From Triglochin maritima (Eukaryota; Streptophyta; Magnoliopsida; Alismatales; Juncaginaceae): 64,000 nucleotides of DNA. Position 1 is the first letter of the stretch. Every line of letters begins with the position of its first letter. A model generated the notes under the pieces. That model had not been told where the DNA came from. It ran no database searches and worked only from the letters and a program-made list of their open reading frames with translations. The stretch is taken from NCBI GenBank assembly GCA_963682175.1, contig OY821786.1, forward strand, positions 23,520,501-23,584,500, in the 5' to 3' direction. Both the position numbers and the translations under genes were made by a program. This document shows, piece after piece, positions 12,171-24,179 of the stretch.

Positions 12171-14110
12171 TGTAACGTCCCCGAAAACAGCGGAAAATTT
12201 AAACAATAATAAAGACCGTCAACGGTCAACCAGGGGCACGTCACGGGAAACAAACCAACACATATATATAATATAAAAGATATAGATCCACGTGGAAGTC
12301 AAATTATACATATGAGTCAACTGTGATTACAACAAAAGCTATACAACATGTAATAACCTCAAAAGAAGAAGATAAACTAGGACAGAATCAGATCCCTGGG
12401 GCACCCTTCTCGGTCACCACCTCGACTCTAATGCTACTCGCTACCTGAAATGAAAACAAACAAACATGCCTGAGTTCCATACTGGAACCCCGTATGCCAA
12501 ACCTCCTAAAATACAAAAAGGAATTAAAGACAATGCAATGCAATGCACATGATCATCCACCTCGGGCCCACAATAATGCCCCTCTCCGTCTCCGCGGTAC
12601 TGAACCACTCCTGCCACGTGGGTCAAGTCAGTCCACCGCTGCCTCACAAGGGTCAGTCGGCACCACTGCTCCCCAAAAGTGCAGGAAGGAACCCCGGTAC
12701 TACGCCGTCACCCCAGGAGCGAGTCAGCCCGCCGAATGCACAACTCGGGCCAGACGACAGTCGCTGCTCCCCCAAGAGCCGGCAGACGCGCACCCTGCCG
12801 GAACATCCTCGGCCTACCGCTAAACCCCAGCAAACAGCCCAAGGTTTACGGCAAACATCCCTCACACCCCGCTCGGTAAGAGAGGCAACAATACTACCAT
12901 AATACGCCCTCGTCGAAGGTGAAATCCGTCTCTCCCAAGGCCGGTGATCGACCGTCGCCTCAGAGCCGGTAGTCGACCTATACTCGACGGCTCGCGTGTG
13001 GATAAATCCACCAACCTGCGGCAGATCCGTCGACCGCTACAAGCACACCGGTCGACCGGTCTTCCGCATAGTACTCAGTACTGTACAAACAAAGCAATCG
13101 GTCGAACCACGCCAACCAAATTACCGACCAATCGGTTAAACAAAAGTCATCTAGCGGTCGACCGTTTGGATGGTCTACGCCATACAATTTAATAATATAT
13201 ATATATCCGACCGGTCGAACCAAGGGTCCGTTCAACCGATAACAGGGATTTCTGTATTTTGCCCAAGTGACATTCGGTCGACCGGAACTGCTATACAGTT
13301 CGACCAAAACATCACAAGCACTCTACCGCTTAAATAAATGCTCAGTCGGTCGACCGAAAGTTAAAGAGCGGTCGACCGTTTAATAGTCAAAGCTCCCAAC
13401 CGACTTAGCATCGAATAGATCGGTCAAACCAAGTTAAGGGCGTTCGACCGTTTAATAAGTCAAATCCCCCAACCGACCTATTCTCACTGTTATTCGGTCG
13501 ATCGGCTATGTGGTCCCGTTCGACTGATAACAGCATTAAACCCTTTATCCCGCTGAAATCTGGCATAATGGTCGACCGTCCGTAGACATCGTTCGACTGT
13601 TCGCGGGTGCAAAACAATATAATAATAGAATCGGTCGACCGCTCACAGACACCGGTCGACCGATTGTCGTCTTCAACCTCTCAAAAGGTTGCAATCCGAC
13701 GGGGAATTCGACACCAACGTCGATCCCCAACACTCACAAAGCTTAAGTGAGTTATAATGAAGACTTGGCATACCTTATTGACATTTGTGGACGCCTCCCA
13801 AGCTTTGGCAAACTCCACCCAACTTCTTCACCTCCTTCTCCTCTTCTTCTTCTTCTCTCCTTCTTCTTCTTCACCAAATTCGCCTCTCACACTCTCTGAT
13901 AACTTGAGGAAGAAGAAAAACGTTTTAGGTTAACTTTACCCTCCTATTTATAGAAAATCCAATTCTTATCCCACCTCCACTTCATCCAATCAAAACCCAC
14001 CAACTCTCTCTCTCTCTCCTTCCAACACCTCATGCTTCACTAATCAAAGCTTAATTAGGTTAATTAGGCTTAGTTTAGGTTAATTAGTTTGTTTAGATTA
14101 GGTTATTACA
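12171..14110 (+). mobile_element. Solo LTR, family B
   Basis: Starts TGTAACGTCCCCGAAAAC and ends GGTTATTACA. It is flanked by perfect TGCAA duplications at 12166-12170 and 14111-14115. Length is 1,940 bp. A second, inverted copy is split around the intact element (33905-35648 and 42741-42880). Open frames inside are not conserved protein genes. A GC-rich segment with a dense GGTCGACCG array lies at 12945-13670, and pyrimidine-rich CTT/CTC stretches lie at 13820-14030. Confidence 0.93.
12945..13670. repeat. Array of CGGTCGACCG palindromes in family B LTR
   Basis: At least eight exact GGTCGACCG and about a dozen near versions (GTTCGACCG, GGTCGATCGG, GGTCGAACC, CCAACCGAC) in about 725 bp. They alternate with spacers such as 'gataacag' and 'tttaataagtcaaa', which suggests a very old degenerate tandem repeat carrying two motif sites per unit. 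Confidence 0.85.
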
Positions 14111-14115
14111 TGCAA

Positions 14116-15969
14116 TCTCTTCGATGGGCCGTCTCTCCATGTTTCCATCACCGACCATTCCTTCGGTCTCAGCACATATCTATATCAAAAAGCACACACT
14201 CTCTATTTACGTGATAAAACCCAGTACAAATTTTTGCCACCTTAATAATTTCCCTCCCATACTTACATTCAAAACGATACCATAAGTACAAATGGAAAGT
14301 TAATTACAACTTGGTGGTCGTGATTAACTTTTTCGATCTCATCCTCTTCGCATTTATGCTTGAAGAGAGAAATGGCATAACCTCAACGGATAAGTCAAAT
14401 AAAATTCAGCATCCCATATTTTATTTCTATCCATTTGACTAATGGGATGGGGGTTCCACCAAGTCCTCGTTAACTGCGTTGTAGGTTCATGTGTACAAAA
14501 TCATGTCGTTTTACTATTAATGCACCCTACTAATGAGACATGAAACCTTACCAACCCTTGGCATAATGTATTAAAACATTTAACAGTGGTCAAGACAAGA
14601 GCGTGTAACGTCTAAAATTTATATGATTTTACTACAGAGCCTACATTTGCCGAATACATAAAACAATAGCAATCCATCAAACTTAACTTAAATATTAACG
14701 GTTGTGATCTTGTTCCGTCTTCCTTGTTGGAAAGATCGTCAGGGATACTATGCCTAATGCACTTTGATTTTGTCAATGTATATGCCAGAACTTCATCATC
14801 AAGTCACTATAATTCATGATACGTGCTTAGGACTGCGATTCACGTTATTTGCTTTCTTGTTTTGCATTTCATGTTTCTAGATATTAAAACTACATAAGTT
14901 GTTACTGGTTTCATTATGTCATTCTTGACTTACAACTTTAATTTATGCGATTTTCAATATCAAAAACTTGAATAGGTACGTTTGATTAATGATTTGTTTT
15001 GGGGTCTTGATGCTGGTTTGATAATTAATTTGATTTGAGCTCCATAGGTTAGAAACTCCGTAGGTTGATTAGATTAGAAAAGTAGGAACTCCATTGGTTA
15101 GAAACTCCATTCAATTTTTATTTTTTATTCTCAGGATGGATAAATTTTGATAAAGAAAACCACTCGATTACAATAACTATTTAAACAGGTAATTCTACAG
15201 TTGCTTGAGAAACACCGAGAACCCTACCGTGGCTTAGAGTGGAGAGCGGTAGTTTGGATCTTTGGGAGCGTGATCGGCGGCATATAAACGACAGCATCGT
15301 TCTTTCCAACAAAGCCATATTGCCGGCAGTGGTAACTTGATAAATATGGTGTTTGGTTAGAGAATAATTCCACGTTCCATACCTTGAGCGAGTCAGCTTG
15401 ATGGAAAACATTGTAACGTTAATTGGAAAATAGAAGAAAAAAAACATCATGATCCAATGTACACTAATTGACATGTCACACATTAATTTGTTGCCCGCTC
15501 CTTAAAGAAACAAGGTAAGCTTGAAGAAACCGGTTTGAGGTTAATAAAACAACGCAAAGTGCAAGATTGAGATTGCGTAGAACCTAAACACCTGGATACA
15601 GAATGAGGATCTAACTTTTCTTGTGAAGTATTGCATACCTTTTGTATTTAAAAATGTGAGATTATTTTTCCAACATGTTTATGCATATATTTAAGACTAA
15701 ATTTTTTGGTAATAAATAACTCACACTTTGACCAGAATCGGGCTCCGACTGGTGTGATAAAATTTGGAACCCAACAGACAAAATCTTAACATCCACCGAG
15801 GAGCAGACAACACCATTTATTTTAGGGAAAGCAAAAAACTACATTTCCATTCATTCTTCCCAAATATAAAGAGGTTCACGAAACTTGGCAATTTGCAAAA
15901 TTAACCCCTAACTACAATAGAATAATACTATGACTAACTACTATCTAAATGAAAGACAACACAAAGTTT
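14116..15969. other. Unassigned intergenic DNA
   Basis: No recognised gene or element. A 100-codon open frame on the minus strand at 15181-15483 has no family I recognise and no supporting context. Confidence 0.4.
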
Positions 15970-17010
15970 TTGAAACAACATTTTGATCCTCATGTCATCT
16001 CCTACAACACTCTTAGTAAGTATTCTCCACAGGTTCTTCAAAGATTAGATTTGATTAGAAAGTTTCATGTTTTTGAAGCCCAACCCACCAAAAACGATTG
16101 GGTGTTGTAACGTGGTCCAGGTCACAGGAGTGTAGTAAACTAGTAATGTGCTAGGATTAGTGATATACCCCACCAAAACCGCCTGGCAAGTTTTTCAAAC
16201 TTTGTAATGAGTTTGTTGAGCAGGAGTGTAGAAGTCATAACATATACCAACAAGTAGGGCTGAGCATCGGTGCAGAATTGAATTGAATCGGACCGGATTG
16301 AAATCCGAATTTTCAAGAAGATCGGACCGAAGAATCCGAATTTTACCCAAAAAATTTCAGTCCGATCCGAATCGAAGACCGAATCTTCAAAAATTTATGG
16401 ACCGAAGACCAGACCAAATTTTGCTCACCCGATTAGATTATATCAAAATGCCCCTGAATCCAGGTGTTCATTCTGTTGGCAGCTTTGTTGACAATTGCAT
16501 TCCGAAAAGCGAACTCCGTTGTTCGACCAAACACTGATGCCCCCGAGTAAACATCAAGAGTAGACATAGGTTGTATCTTGTATGTAGAAAAGAAGTAGGA
16601 TTGGAAGGCCGGTGCTACAGCACACCAAAATATATGGAAGACTTTTCCAGGTCAAGAAGTTGCCCGGTTATTTGAGAAAAAAATGATGAGGATGCGATGA
16701 AGGTGACTCAAAGCAGAAGGCGTGGATTCATCGGCAAAACAAAGATGTGCTCCTGCTTGAAGTAGATTAGAGATAAATTGGAGACAAATCACAAACAAAA
16801 ATGGTGATGAAGAACAGCCTTGTCGGAGACTCCGAGATGGAAGAAAGAAGCCCTGTGGTGTGACGAGCCGTTTACAAGGATTGAAAAAGTAGATGAAGTG
16901 ACACAGGGCATAAGTAAATTCGTGAAACTTTCTACACAACCGCAAACGAGTAGCATTTTGTGAAGAAATCCCCAATCAAGGAACAACGGGTTCTGATGGA
17001 GTGTAGAATA
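15970..17010 (-). mobile_element. LINE (non-LTR) reverse transcriptase remnant
   Basis: On the minus strand, 16652-16990 reads PQGFFLPSRSLRQGCSSSPF followed by FVICLQFISNLL and then CFADES. This matches the LINE RT core (GFF..SRGLRQGDPLSP..F and the FADD box), with the catalytic aspartates damaged. Further downstream, about 16160-16230 reads KFEKLARRFWWG and about 16060-16110 carries a GGLGF-like region. Both are typical of the C-terminal part of plant LINE polyproteins. Many stops and a MITE insertion interrupt it. Ends are not defined. Confidence 0.75.
16255..16430. mobile_element. hAT-type MITE, 176 bp, inside LINE remnant
   Basis: Starts TAGGGCTGAGCATCGG and ends near TTTGCTCACCC. It shares the interior words 'ggaccgaagaccagacc' and 'aatttta' with the better preserved MITE at 59236-59517. 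The right terminus is worn and no 8-bp duplication was identified. Confidence 0.65.
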
Positions 17011-17035
17011 TTATTTGTGATCTATTTGTTATGGA

Positions 17036-17434
17036 TAGAGATGACAATAGATCGGTTCCGGTTCGGATACTAGTAGAACCGGAACCGAATCCGAATTACA
17101 AAGTGAGACCCAGAACCGGATCCGGATCCAGATCGGTTCCCAACATGGGTATCCAGAACCGTATCTGTTGGAACCGGTTCCAAAACAATATCTATTCAGG
17201 ATAACATTAATTACCAACTCCCATGAGTTGGTGTAGTGGTGAAGTTCATGTGACTGTGGCTCATGTACTCAAGTTCTAATCCTAGTAAGTGACAATATTT
17301 TTGAAAATATTGTTCATGTCGGATCCAGTTCCGATTCCATTTCCATTGGCTAGAACCATATCCGTTTTGTTCCGGTTCGGTACCACCGGATCTGGTTCGG
17401 TTCCATCAGTTCCGGATAATCATTGTCACCCCTA
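17036..17434. mobile_element. hAT-type MITE with 8-bp target duplication
   Basis: Left end TAGAGATGACAATAGAT and right end ATCATTGTCACCCCTA form imperfect inverted termini (consensus TAGGGGTGACAATGAT). Perfect 8-bp duplications GTTATGGA lie at 17028-17035 and 17435-17442, as expected for hAT transposition. The interior is rich in GGTTCCGGTTCGG words on the left and right, with an unrelated insert in the middle. Confidence 0.88.
17222..17315 (+). mobile_element. Possible tRNA-derived SINE inside the MITE
   Basis: 'gagttggtgtagtggtgaag' resembles a tRNA A box, and 'caagttctaatcctagta' about 45 bp later resembles a B box (GGTTCAAATCC-like). The stretch differs in composition from the surrounding GGTTCCGG-rich MITE. 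The boundaries and any poly(A)/(T) tail are unclear. Confidence 0.4.
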
Positions 17435-17611
17435 GTTATGGACGAAATGTATTTGTTCCCCGGATTTGGGTCGCGCGTCAATTAAGAGATAGGTTAACTA
17501 GGAATAATCGATCCAAGGCTTCAAAAATAAGGCCTTGAGAGCATATTTAACAGCGTTCGGGCTACTCCCGCCTACCGTGCGTCACGTCAGCTTCTCTCTC
17601 CGCCACGTCAG

Positions 17612-19437
17612 TGTTGGATTTCGTGCCCTATTCTATGTATATATTTTTATTTTTTTATTAACATACAAGATCGATTATTCATATCATCTTTGATTTTATT
17701 GTAAACATGCATATGTTTGTTCTAATAATTTGGCATACATTAAAACAAACAAATGTTAGAGAACCTAGAGGTTCTCTAAAACCTCTTGAAGATCCGGAGA
17801 GTCGTTGCTTGTCGATTCCCGATGCGTTGAATGCCTCCGAGTGTTCACCAAACCCTAAACAATTGGAGAGAAATGAGTTAGCCAATAAATCTCCAAACAA
17901 GCTTAGAATCTAGCTAATAATCCATTTCTAAGCTTCTGAGTTTTCTCCTTCCAAAAACTTAAAATACTAAGAGAATTTCGAAGCTATTGAGGTGGAGAAT
18001 TAAGAGAGAAAGAATTTGCAATTAAGTTACCTAATCAAGTGGGATAAGGGCTATATTTATAAGCTCCCTACTTAAAAATATGCAAAATATGCATCCTCAA
18101 AAACATTTGACCAAGTTTGGAGTTAATCCAACAACTGATCAAATTATTTTCTTAATTATTGAGGCAGAAATTGTGTAACTTGGTTGACCGAGAACAATTA
18201 TCAGTTAACCGAATGAGTCACGTTCGGTTAACCGTCAGTCAGACGGTTGACCAATTCTTAAGGAGAAAAATTTCCTTGAATAATTCGGACGATTTTGCCT
18301 CTTCCAAATTTTGAATTTATTTCCAACAAAATTTGAACTTTAGGGGTTTTTAGTAAATCCACAACTTATGCAATATATTTTCCTATGCAATAATAAATTA
18401 TTGCACCGCATAATATATACATCTCATATGAATTTATCATTATTCTAATTATATTATTTATAATGACATAATTGTTTTCATTTATTCACCACATGTGTCA
18501 TGTTTTCAAAATGAAACCCGACACATCATATGAACTCTAAATCAAGCCTCTTGTTTTCCGGTTTTGTGGTGTAACCTATATGAGGATCTAAGTTAAATTG
18601 GTAGTGATATTAATAGCTTAACATCACAAGCTATAAATGGTATTTAGATACACATTATAGCTACCAATTAGCTAGATGTCTTAATTCCACTCGAACCAAA
18701 ACCCAATCCAATTAGTGATGGAGTGCACTGCTTGTGTCCTTCCCTTGCCTTGTGATATTAAGAATACATACAAAGTAAGATTGTGTCATCTTTGTACTAG
18801 TATCATTTCTTGATCTTTTAATCTAGTTATAAATATGTGACTTAACTCAAATTACATTGTGCACATTATAACTTTGCTTTATCAAGGGGCCCACCAATAT
18901 CATCACTCAAATATGAGGAGCAACGATAATCTTTTGACTAGCTATCTTCTCCAACTAAAGTTATATTTAACTAACTAATATCTTTACACTACACTCATCG
19001 ATAGCTCAAGACACTAATTAAATTAAGTACACCTCAAGTGATAGGATGCAAGTCTCATATCCAAGGACCAAGGACACAGTAAAACATTAATGACACGATT
19101 CTATAACGTTTTGCTTATTAGGTTCATCAAGTATACAAAAGTAATATCTTCCTTTTTTGTATACCCGTGTCGTCACTCATTTGTAGAGCTACAATGATCT
19201 ATGACCAACATGACAATCTTAACTCAGTAATCTATGTCCCATGTCAATTACCATGATTGTGAATAACTTTTGTTTTATGTAAACCATTATTTTTTAGAGT
19301 TCTACGATTAAGGACCAAGAGCATTTTCCTTAACACTTCTAAAGGACGAATAACGTAAACAAGGAACAAAATGATTTCTCATTCTATTCATAATAATTGA
19401 TATTTAAAAGTAAAACGTTTAGAACACAATCCCTTCA
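17612..19437 (-). mobile_element. Solo LTR, family E, nested in PIF element
   Basis: Reverse orientation relative to 7434-9427. The plus strand begins TGTTGGATTTC and ends CCCTTCA, and perfect GTCAG duplications lie at 17607-17611 and 19438-19442. Length is 1,826 bp. Blocks such as 'tgtcgtcactcat...gtagagct' and 'gataacaaggaac'-like sequence line up with the first copy on the opposite strand. It landed inside the PIF element after that element was in place. Confidence 0.93.
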
Positions 19438-19814
19438 GTCAGCGCACCCAACCCACCCAAAAACTCATCTTAACCACGCCCGGGCTACCCCCACCCACCC
19501 AACACTCTCTTTCCTCCACATCATTTCTTAATTTAACAATTTTTATTCTCCCACAACATTTAATAAATTACATTTTATATAAATCTAATTCTAATAATAT
19601 ATTTAGCAAATTTAAAAAATCTAATTGTAAAAAATTTAAAAATTAATATGAAATCACGAAATATTATTAAATATTAGGAAACCACATTACATAGTTGATA
19701 AACTGAAATGGAGATTACAAGAGTACATATTACGTAAAATAAAGTTTGATATTGTGCATTAAACTCCTCCTCATCCGTAGCGTTCCTATATATGTTCGAT
19801 TATATCATCTTTCA

Positions 19815-21050
19815 ACAGTAAATGTTGATTGCTGTCACGTCCTGATCTTGATTGGCGAAAAAATCGTGAATATCCGCAATAGGATCGGTCGAATATTGCG
19901 TTGAATTATCCGTAGAAGTTTCAGCTCGATCTTCCATAAATTCGGGAATATCTCCAAAATTAGCATAAATATCACGTTCGTCATCTACTATCATGTTATG
20001 CATTATGATGCAAGCTGTCATTATTTTGGAGAGTACCTCCTTACTCTAGACAAGAGTTGGATTTCTGATGATTGCAAACCTTACTTGCAATACTCCGAAA
20101 GTGCGTTCTACATCTTTAAGTGTTGCCTCTTGAATCTCAGCAAACAACCTGTGCTTCGGGGAATGAGGGTGAACAATGGATTAGATGAAGGCAGCCCACT
20201 GTGGATAAATACCATCTGTAAGATAGCATCACACATCATATTGAACACCATGTACCTCGTAATTTACTGGTGGAGCTCGACCTTCTAGTATGTCATCGAA
20301 AACCGGAGATTGTTGCAGGACGTTCAAGTCATTGGATAAAGTCGGTATTCTAAAAAAAGAGTGTCATATCCATAAGTCATACGACGCCACCGCCTCAAGG
20401 ATAAGTGTTGCTTTCCCATCACGCCCTTGATGTTGGCCCTTCCAAGCAGCAGGATAATTTTTCCACTCTCAATGCATACAATCGATACTCTCCATCATAC
20501 CTGGGAATCTATGTTGCTCACTAACCGTAAGTAGTCGTGCTAAGTCATTCACAGTGGGCCGTCGTAGGTACTTGGCGCCGAAGTTGTTAATCACACATTC
20601 ACAGAATTTCAGGAAGGCATTTCTGGATGTTGCCGCACTCATGCGTAGATACTCATCGATCTCATCAACTGGCACCCCATACGCTAGTATTCATATTACT
20701 GTAGTACATTTTTATAAGCATGAAATGCTCATTCTACCAGTTGCATCGGGCGTTTGCTGAAAGAAGACATCAGATGCTTCAATGTCATTGAAAATGCGCA
20801 GGAAGACATGCTTTCGCATATGAAATCTTCTCCTGAAAACAATATCAGAATACACAGGATTGTCAGAAAAATAATCGTTTGTAAGACGTCTGTAACCAAG
20901 TTCTCAATCTCTATCCGGGTTTGTAGTCCTCCTTCGACGTTGTCTCGGTCGTGTACTCCTTTCGTACACAAGCCGAGTGGCCATTTTGGCCACACGGTCT
21001 ATAATTTCGAACGTCTCGCACCAGTTGTCTTCGTTGGATTCAGCGGATTT
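19815..21050 (-). pseudogene. PIF/Harbinger transposase pseudogene
   Basis: Read in successive minus-strand frames it covers almost a whole plant PIF transposase. The N-terminal part reads FRRRFHMRKHVFLRIFNDIE, then TPDATGRMS, VDEIDEYLRMSA and AKYLRRPTVNDLARLL. The first DDE aspartate lies in GMMESIDCMH (ORF ending at 20469), the second in LTDGIYPQWAAF, and the glutamate in LKDVERTFGVLQVRFAI. It ends MTACIIMHNMIVDDERD (19812-20021). The tryptophan after CMH is a TGA stop, and several further stops and frameshifts occur. All three acidic catalytic positions are still readable, so decay seems fairly recent. The enzyme would cut and paste the element, normally with a separate Myb-like ORF2 that I do not see here. 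Confidence 0.85.
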
Positions 21051-21582
21051 TGAACTATTAGACGATATTGATAGAATTAGTTTAAGAGCACAGAAGGAGA
21101 TGTAATGAGTTAAGGAGATAATTGGAGGTTTTTATAGATAGGAGGAGGTAGAGGCATCCGTTGCAGAGTACACGTGTGATTGCACAGGACACGCATGATT
21201 GCAAAGTATCCGGGTGAATGAACAATACACGCGTGATTGCACAGTTCCGAAATTGTTAGTTAAATTGTTATGGTAGAATTCTTAGTCAAATTAATTATGT
21301 ACTAAAAACTATAATCTTATCTTAATTAAAATTATTACCTTACATTAACGAATAATGCCCTAACATTAATTACATTACCATAAATTATCACCTTCCATTA
21401 ACCCATAATACCCAAAACATTAATTATTTCATATAATAATCAAATAAAAAATTCAAAAATTCAAAAAAAAAACAATGAGCGGGGGACACGTGTCCCCCGC
21501 CCAACAGCAGCCCGGGTGGCCGCCTGACCCGTTAAGGGTCGGACGTCTGGGCGTCGGGGCACGGTTAATCGTGCCTTAAAAG

Positions 21583-22309
21583 GAGAAGTGACTCCCATAG
21601 TTGTTTCCATGATCCACCTCACATGCAGCTACTAAACGCAACGAACCACGAGACGAGCTGCTCAGCGAACCTGTGAGAATCTTAAACTCTAGTTAAGAAT
21701 TAATTATGCTTTGGATGAATTTTAGTTTAATGGATTGGTTTGGCTTCTGGAAGATAAGACTTAGGCTAAAGTTGATTTAATAGTTATCTTTTGGTTGGCG
21801 AGATGTTGTGATTGGTAGAGGTTGGTGGAGAGTTTGGAGGTAGTAAGTTAAAAGATGAATATATATAGTGAGATGAGGTAAAACGTGAGGGTGTTGGTGT
21901 TCAACGTAAAAAAAGAGTTGATGAAGGAAGTCGTGAGAGAGAGATGGTTGTAAAGAGGGTTGGATGAAGGATGTCTGGTTTTGGGATGACTTCGAGGTAT
22001 TAAGAGCAAGTCCTAGCTAAATAGTTAATTCACCTTATTTTTTTGATTGAACTTCACTGATTTAGTCAAGAATACCATAAATAATGACTTAGATAATGAT
22101 TTCTATATTTGATTAGGTATTTTTGGTGCAAGATATATAAAGGAAATTGATGAAGTTGGATGTGATTTGTGGAAATCTTGTGATTGCGAGAGAGACAAAT
22201 ATTGATTCATTTTTCTTCAATTTCATGTTTGTCTCTCTTGATATTCATAGTTGCATACATGCTAAGTATCGATATTAAATTGATTTATATGCATATGATT
22301 GCATGGTGG
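21583..22309. other. Unassigned AT-rich DNA
   Basis: No gene or clear repeat. The sequence may be the flank in which both the PIF element and the copia LTR sit. Confidence 0.35.
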
Positions 22310-23699
22310 TGTTGGCCTTTTTGGCTAATAATTGCTAATTCATTTTGATGATTAACTAACATATCAATAAACACATGTACTACTTTAAAATCATCGCGTT
22401 CATATATTGTATTTCTAACATTTCAGGAATCAAGTTCAATCAAGAGAAGAAATGAAGAATGAAGATTAGATAAGTTTATATTTCTTGTACATAGGCTATG
22501 ATGTAACTTGGCACTTGAAATCATTGGTAGATTGCATTGCATGACCCTTAAGGAACCTAGATATGTCTTACAACTAAGCCTACTTCATTTCGACTTTGAT
22601 AGGAATTCAACCAAACATAAAATTCTATCTTGAGCTGAGTTTCTGGGTGAAATCGGTCAATCGGTTATTCCATCTGGTTCGACCGAAACTCAACTACAGA
22701 ACCTCTTGTCCATTCCGTCAACCATGATCACCATTTTAGTTCAACCGAATCAATATCTGAATTCCTAGGCATTTCCGGGCGACCGAACTAGTTTTCTGTT
22801 CGACCGATTACCTCTCTGTATTTGTCTTAAATATGACCGTTACGATTGTCGTATTATACAACGGTCGTATTTCTACACTTACCTAACACCTCTTCCAGGT
22901 TTGGTGTTATGGTCGACCGAAACCTTTTGTATGGTCGACCGACTCATGTGTTTCTTGGCTCCAGAACTTACTGGAATATTTCGGTCGAACGGACCATCAA
23001 TTTTGTTCGACCATTAACTCAAGTTGGTGCCTTAGGTCCTTTCTGGACTGAGCTATGGACAGTGATCCAGTCGACCATTTATATTCTGTTATGTGTCCTG
23101 TCATTCACTGCTTTGTGTACTTTTACACAACTTCCTTCTAATTATAATCCCAACGGCTAGATTAAGTTTAGAGCATATAAATAGAGCTGAGAACACTCTT
23201 CTTAGGTTGCCAATCCTATCACAAAGCTCACATTGTGCTATAACCTTCCATGTGCTCTTAAACCCTTTATTGCTATCAACCACTCTCTTGACCCATCATT
23301 CAATTACATTTATCATCAATTCAAGTGCTCAAGAGTAGGTTACTCAAAGTTTACTACAAAGGAGTTGTACAAGCTTCCAGAGTGAAGCTCTTCTCGATTT
23401 GTGAGAAGGAGGTCCAAGCTTGACGAGGGTGTTCGCAAGCTTGAAGTGTAAAGGCTCGATCTTTGCCCGGAAAGAAGATCAATCTAGTGGAGATCGCGAA
23501 GTTGCTCGAGGAAGAACAATTCGTAAGAGAGGACTACGATCGGGTCGTTGGATCCAAACCTCTATACATCCGGTGTTTGGTTTGCCTTTCACTTTGTTAT
23601 TTTCTTTGATATATTTTAAACTTGCATTAATTGTTAGTAGTTCTTAATTAGTCTATTAACCCTCCTTAAGACTAATATTTAGGGCATTTAGATCCTACA
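22310..23699 (+). mobile_element. Copia-type LTR, family F
   Basis: Starts TGTTGGCCTTTTTGGC and ends GATCCTACA, the reverse complement of the ends of the copy at 55948-57474. The internal block 'gttcgcaagcttgaag' / 'gagaaggaggtccaagcttg' also matches that copy. The 5-bp flanks differ (GGTGG and AGTGT), so it is either one LTR of a deleted element or a recombined solo LTR. Two exact GGTCGACCG and several near versions lie at 22660-23080. Confidence 0.8.
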
Positions 23700-24179
23700 A
23701 GTGTTTTGGTCGACATGACCCGTAGTTGTGTGTATATTTCTCGCTGAGCCACTTAGGAAAGAGCTACCTAGCGGGAAGCGTGGAGACACCCGAGAGTGGA
23801 AAAGACTACCTATCATTATTGTGAAGCTACTAGTTGTGCATCTGTCTAATTGATAATCTCAGAAGCATAGGATGTGGTCGAATCCAAATGAGAGTTACAG
23901 ATTGCTATGCATGTATATTATTTGTAATGCATGTCTCTTGATTGTGCTCATTAACTTAATATCATATTATGTATTATTTTCCACATGATTATGATTCTAT
24001 TTGATTGATTGTTGGTACTTGCGGGTTGTCGAACTCACAATTTTTTATTATATTTTTTAAATTATTTATGGGTCTGCCAGATGGATTAAATATCAGAGTG
24101 CGCAGCGGTCGAAATTGTGGATCGTATTAACGTATCTGGTTCGGACGGGTAAACACTTATCTGGCGCCGGGACGTTACA
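23700..24179 (+). mobile_element. Probable fragment of another LTR
   Basis: Non-coding, ending TCTGGCGCCGGGACGTTACA. The final GACGTTACA is the typical end of the LTR families B and D in this window (read on the opposite strand to 12171). The start is not visible, and the assignment rests on that terminus and on the regional style. Confidence 0.4.

Larger units (their letters stand above)
17535..21582 (-). mobile_element. PIF/Harbinger DNA transposon, interrupted by a solo LTR
   Basis: The transposase relic (19815-21050) and GC-rich flanks define the element. Left-end sequence 'agcatatttaacagcg' followed by 'cgggctac' resembles the reverse complement of the right end ('cgattaaccgtgcc'), and both lie next to TAA/TTA-like triplets, the target preferred by this superfamily. 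A second internal copy of the left-end-like sequence appears at 19463-19520. Exact termini are uncertain. The solo LTR at 17612-19437 splits the left side. Confidence 0.7.

Noticed and set aside
12494..12902. Overlapping open frames of 109 and 119 codons on the plus strand
   Set aside because: They lie inside a GC-rich LTR (family B); frames are open on several strands, no domain is seen, and the sister LTR (35048-35473 minus) keeps only part of the frame.
12945..13670. CGGTCGACCG array as a CRISPR or integron-like structure
   Set aside because: Motif spacing is irregular, spacers are themselves related, and the array is inside an LTR with clear target duplications.
15181..15483. 100-codon minus-strand frame
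   Set aside because: No family recognised and no context; it remains possible but unsupported.
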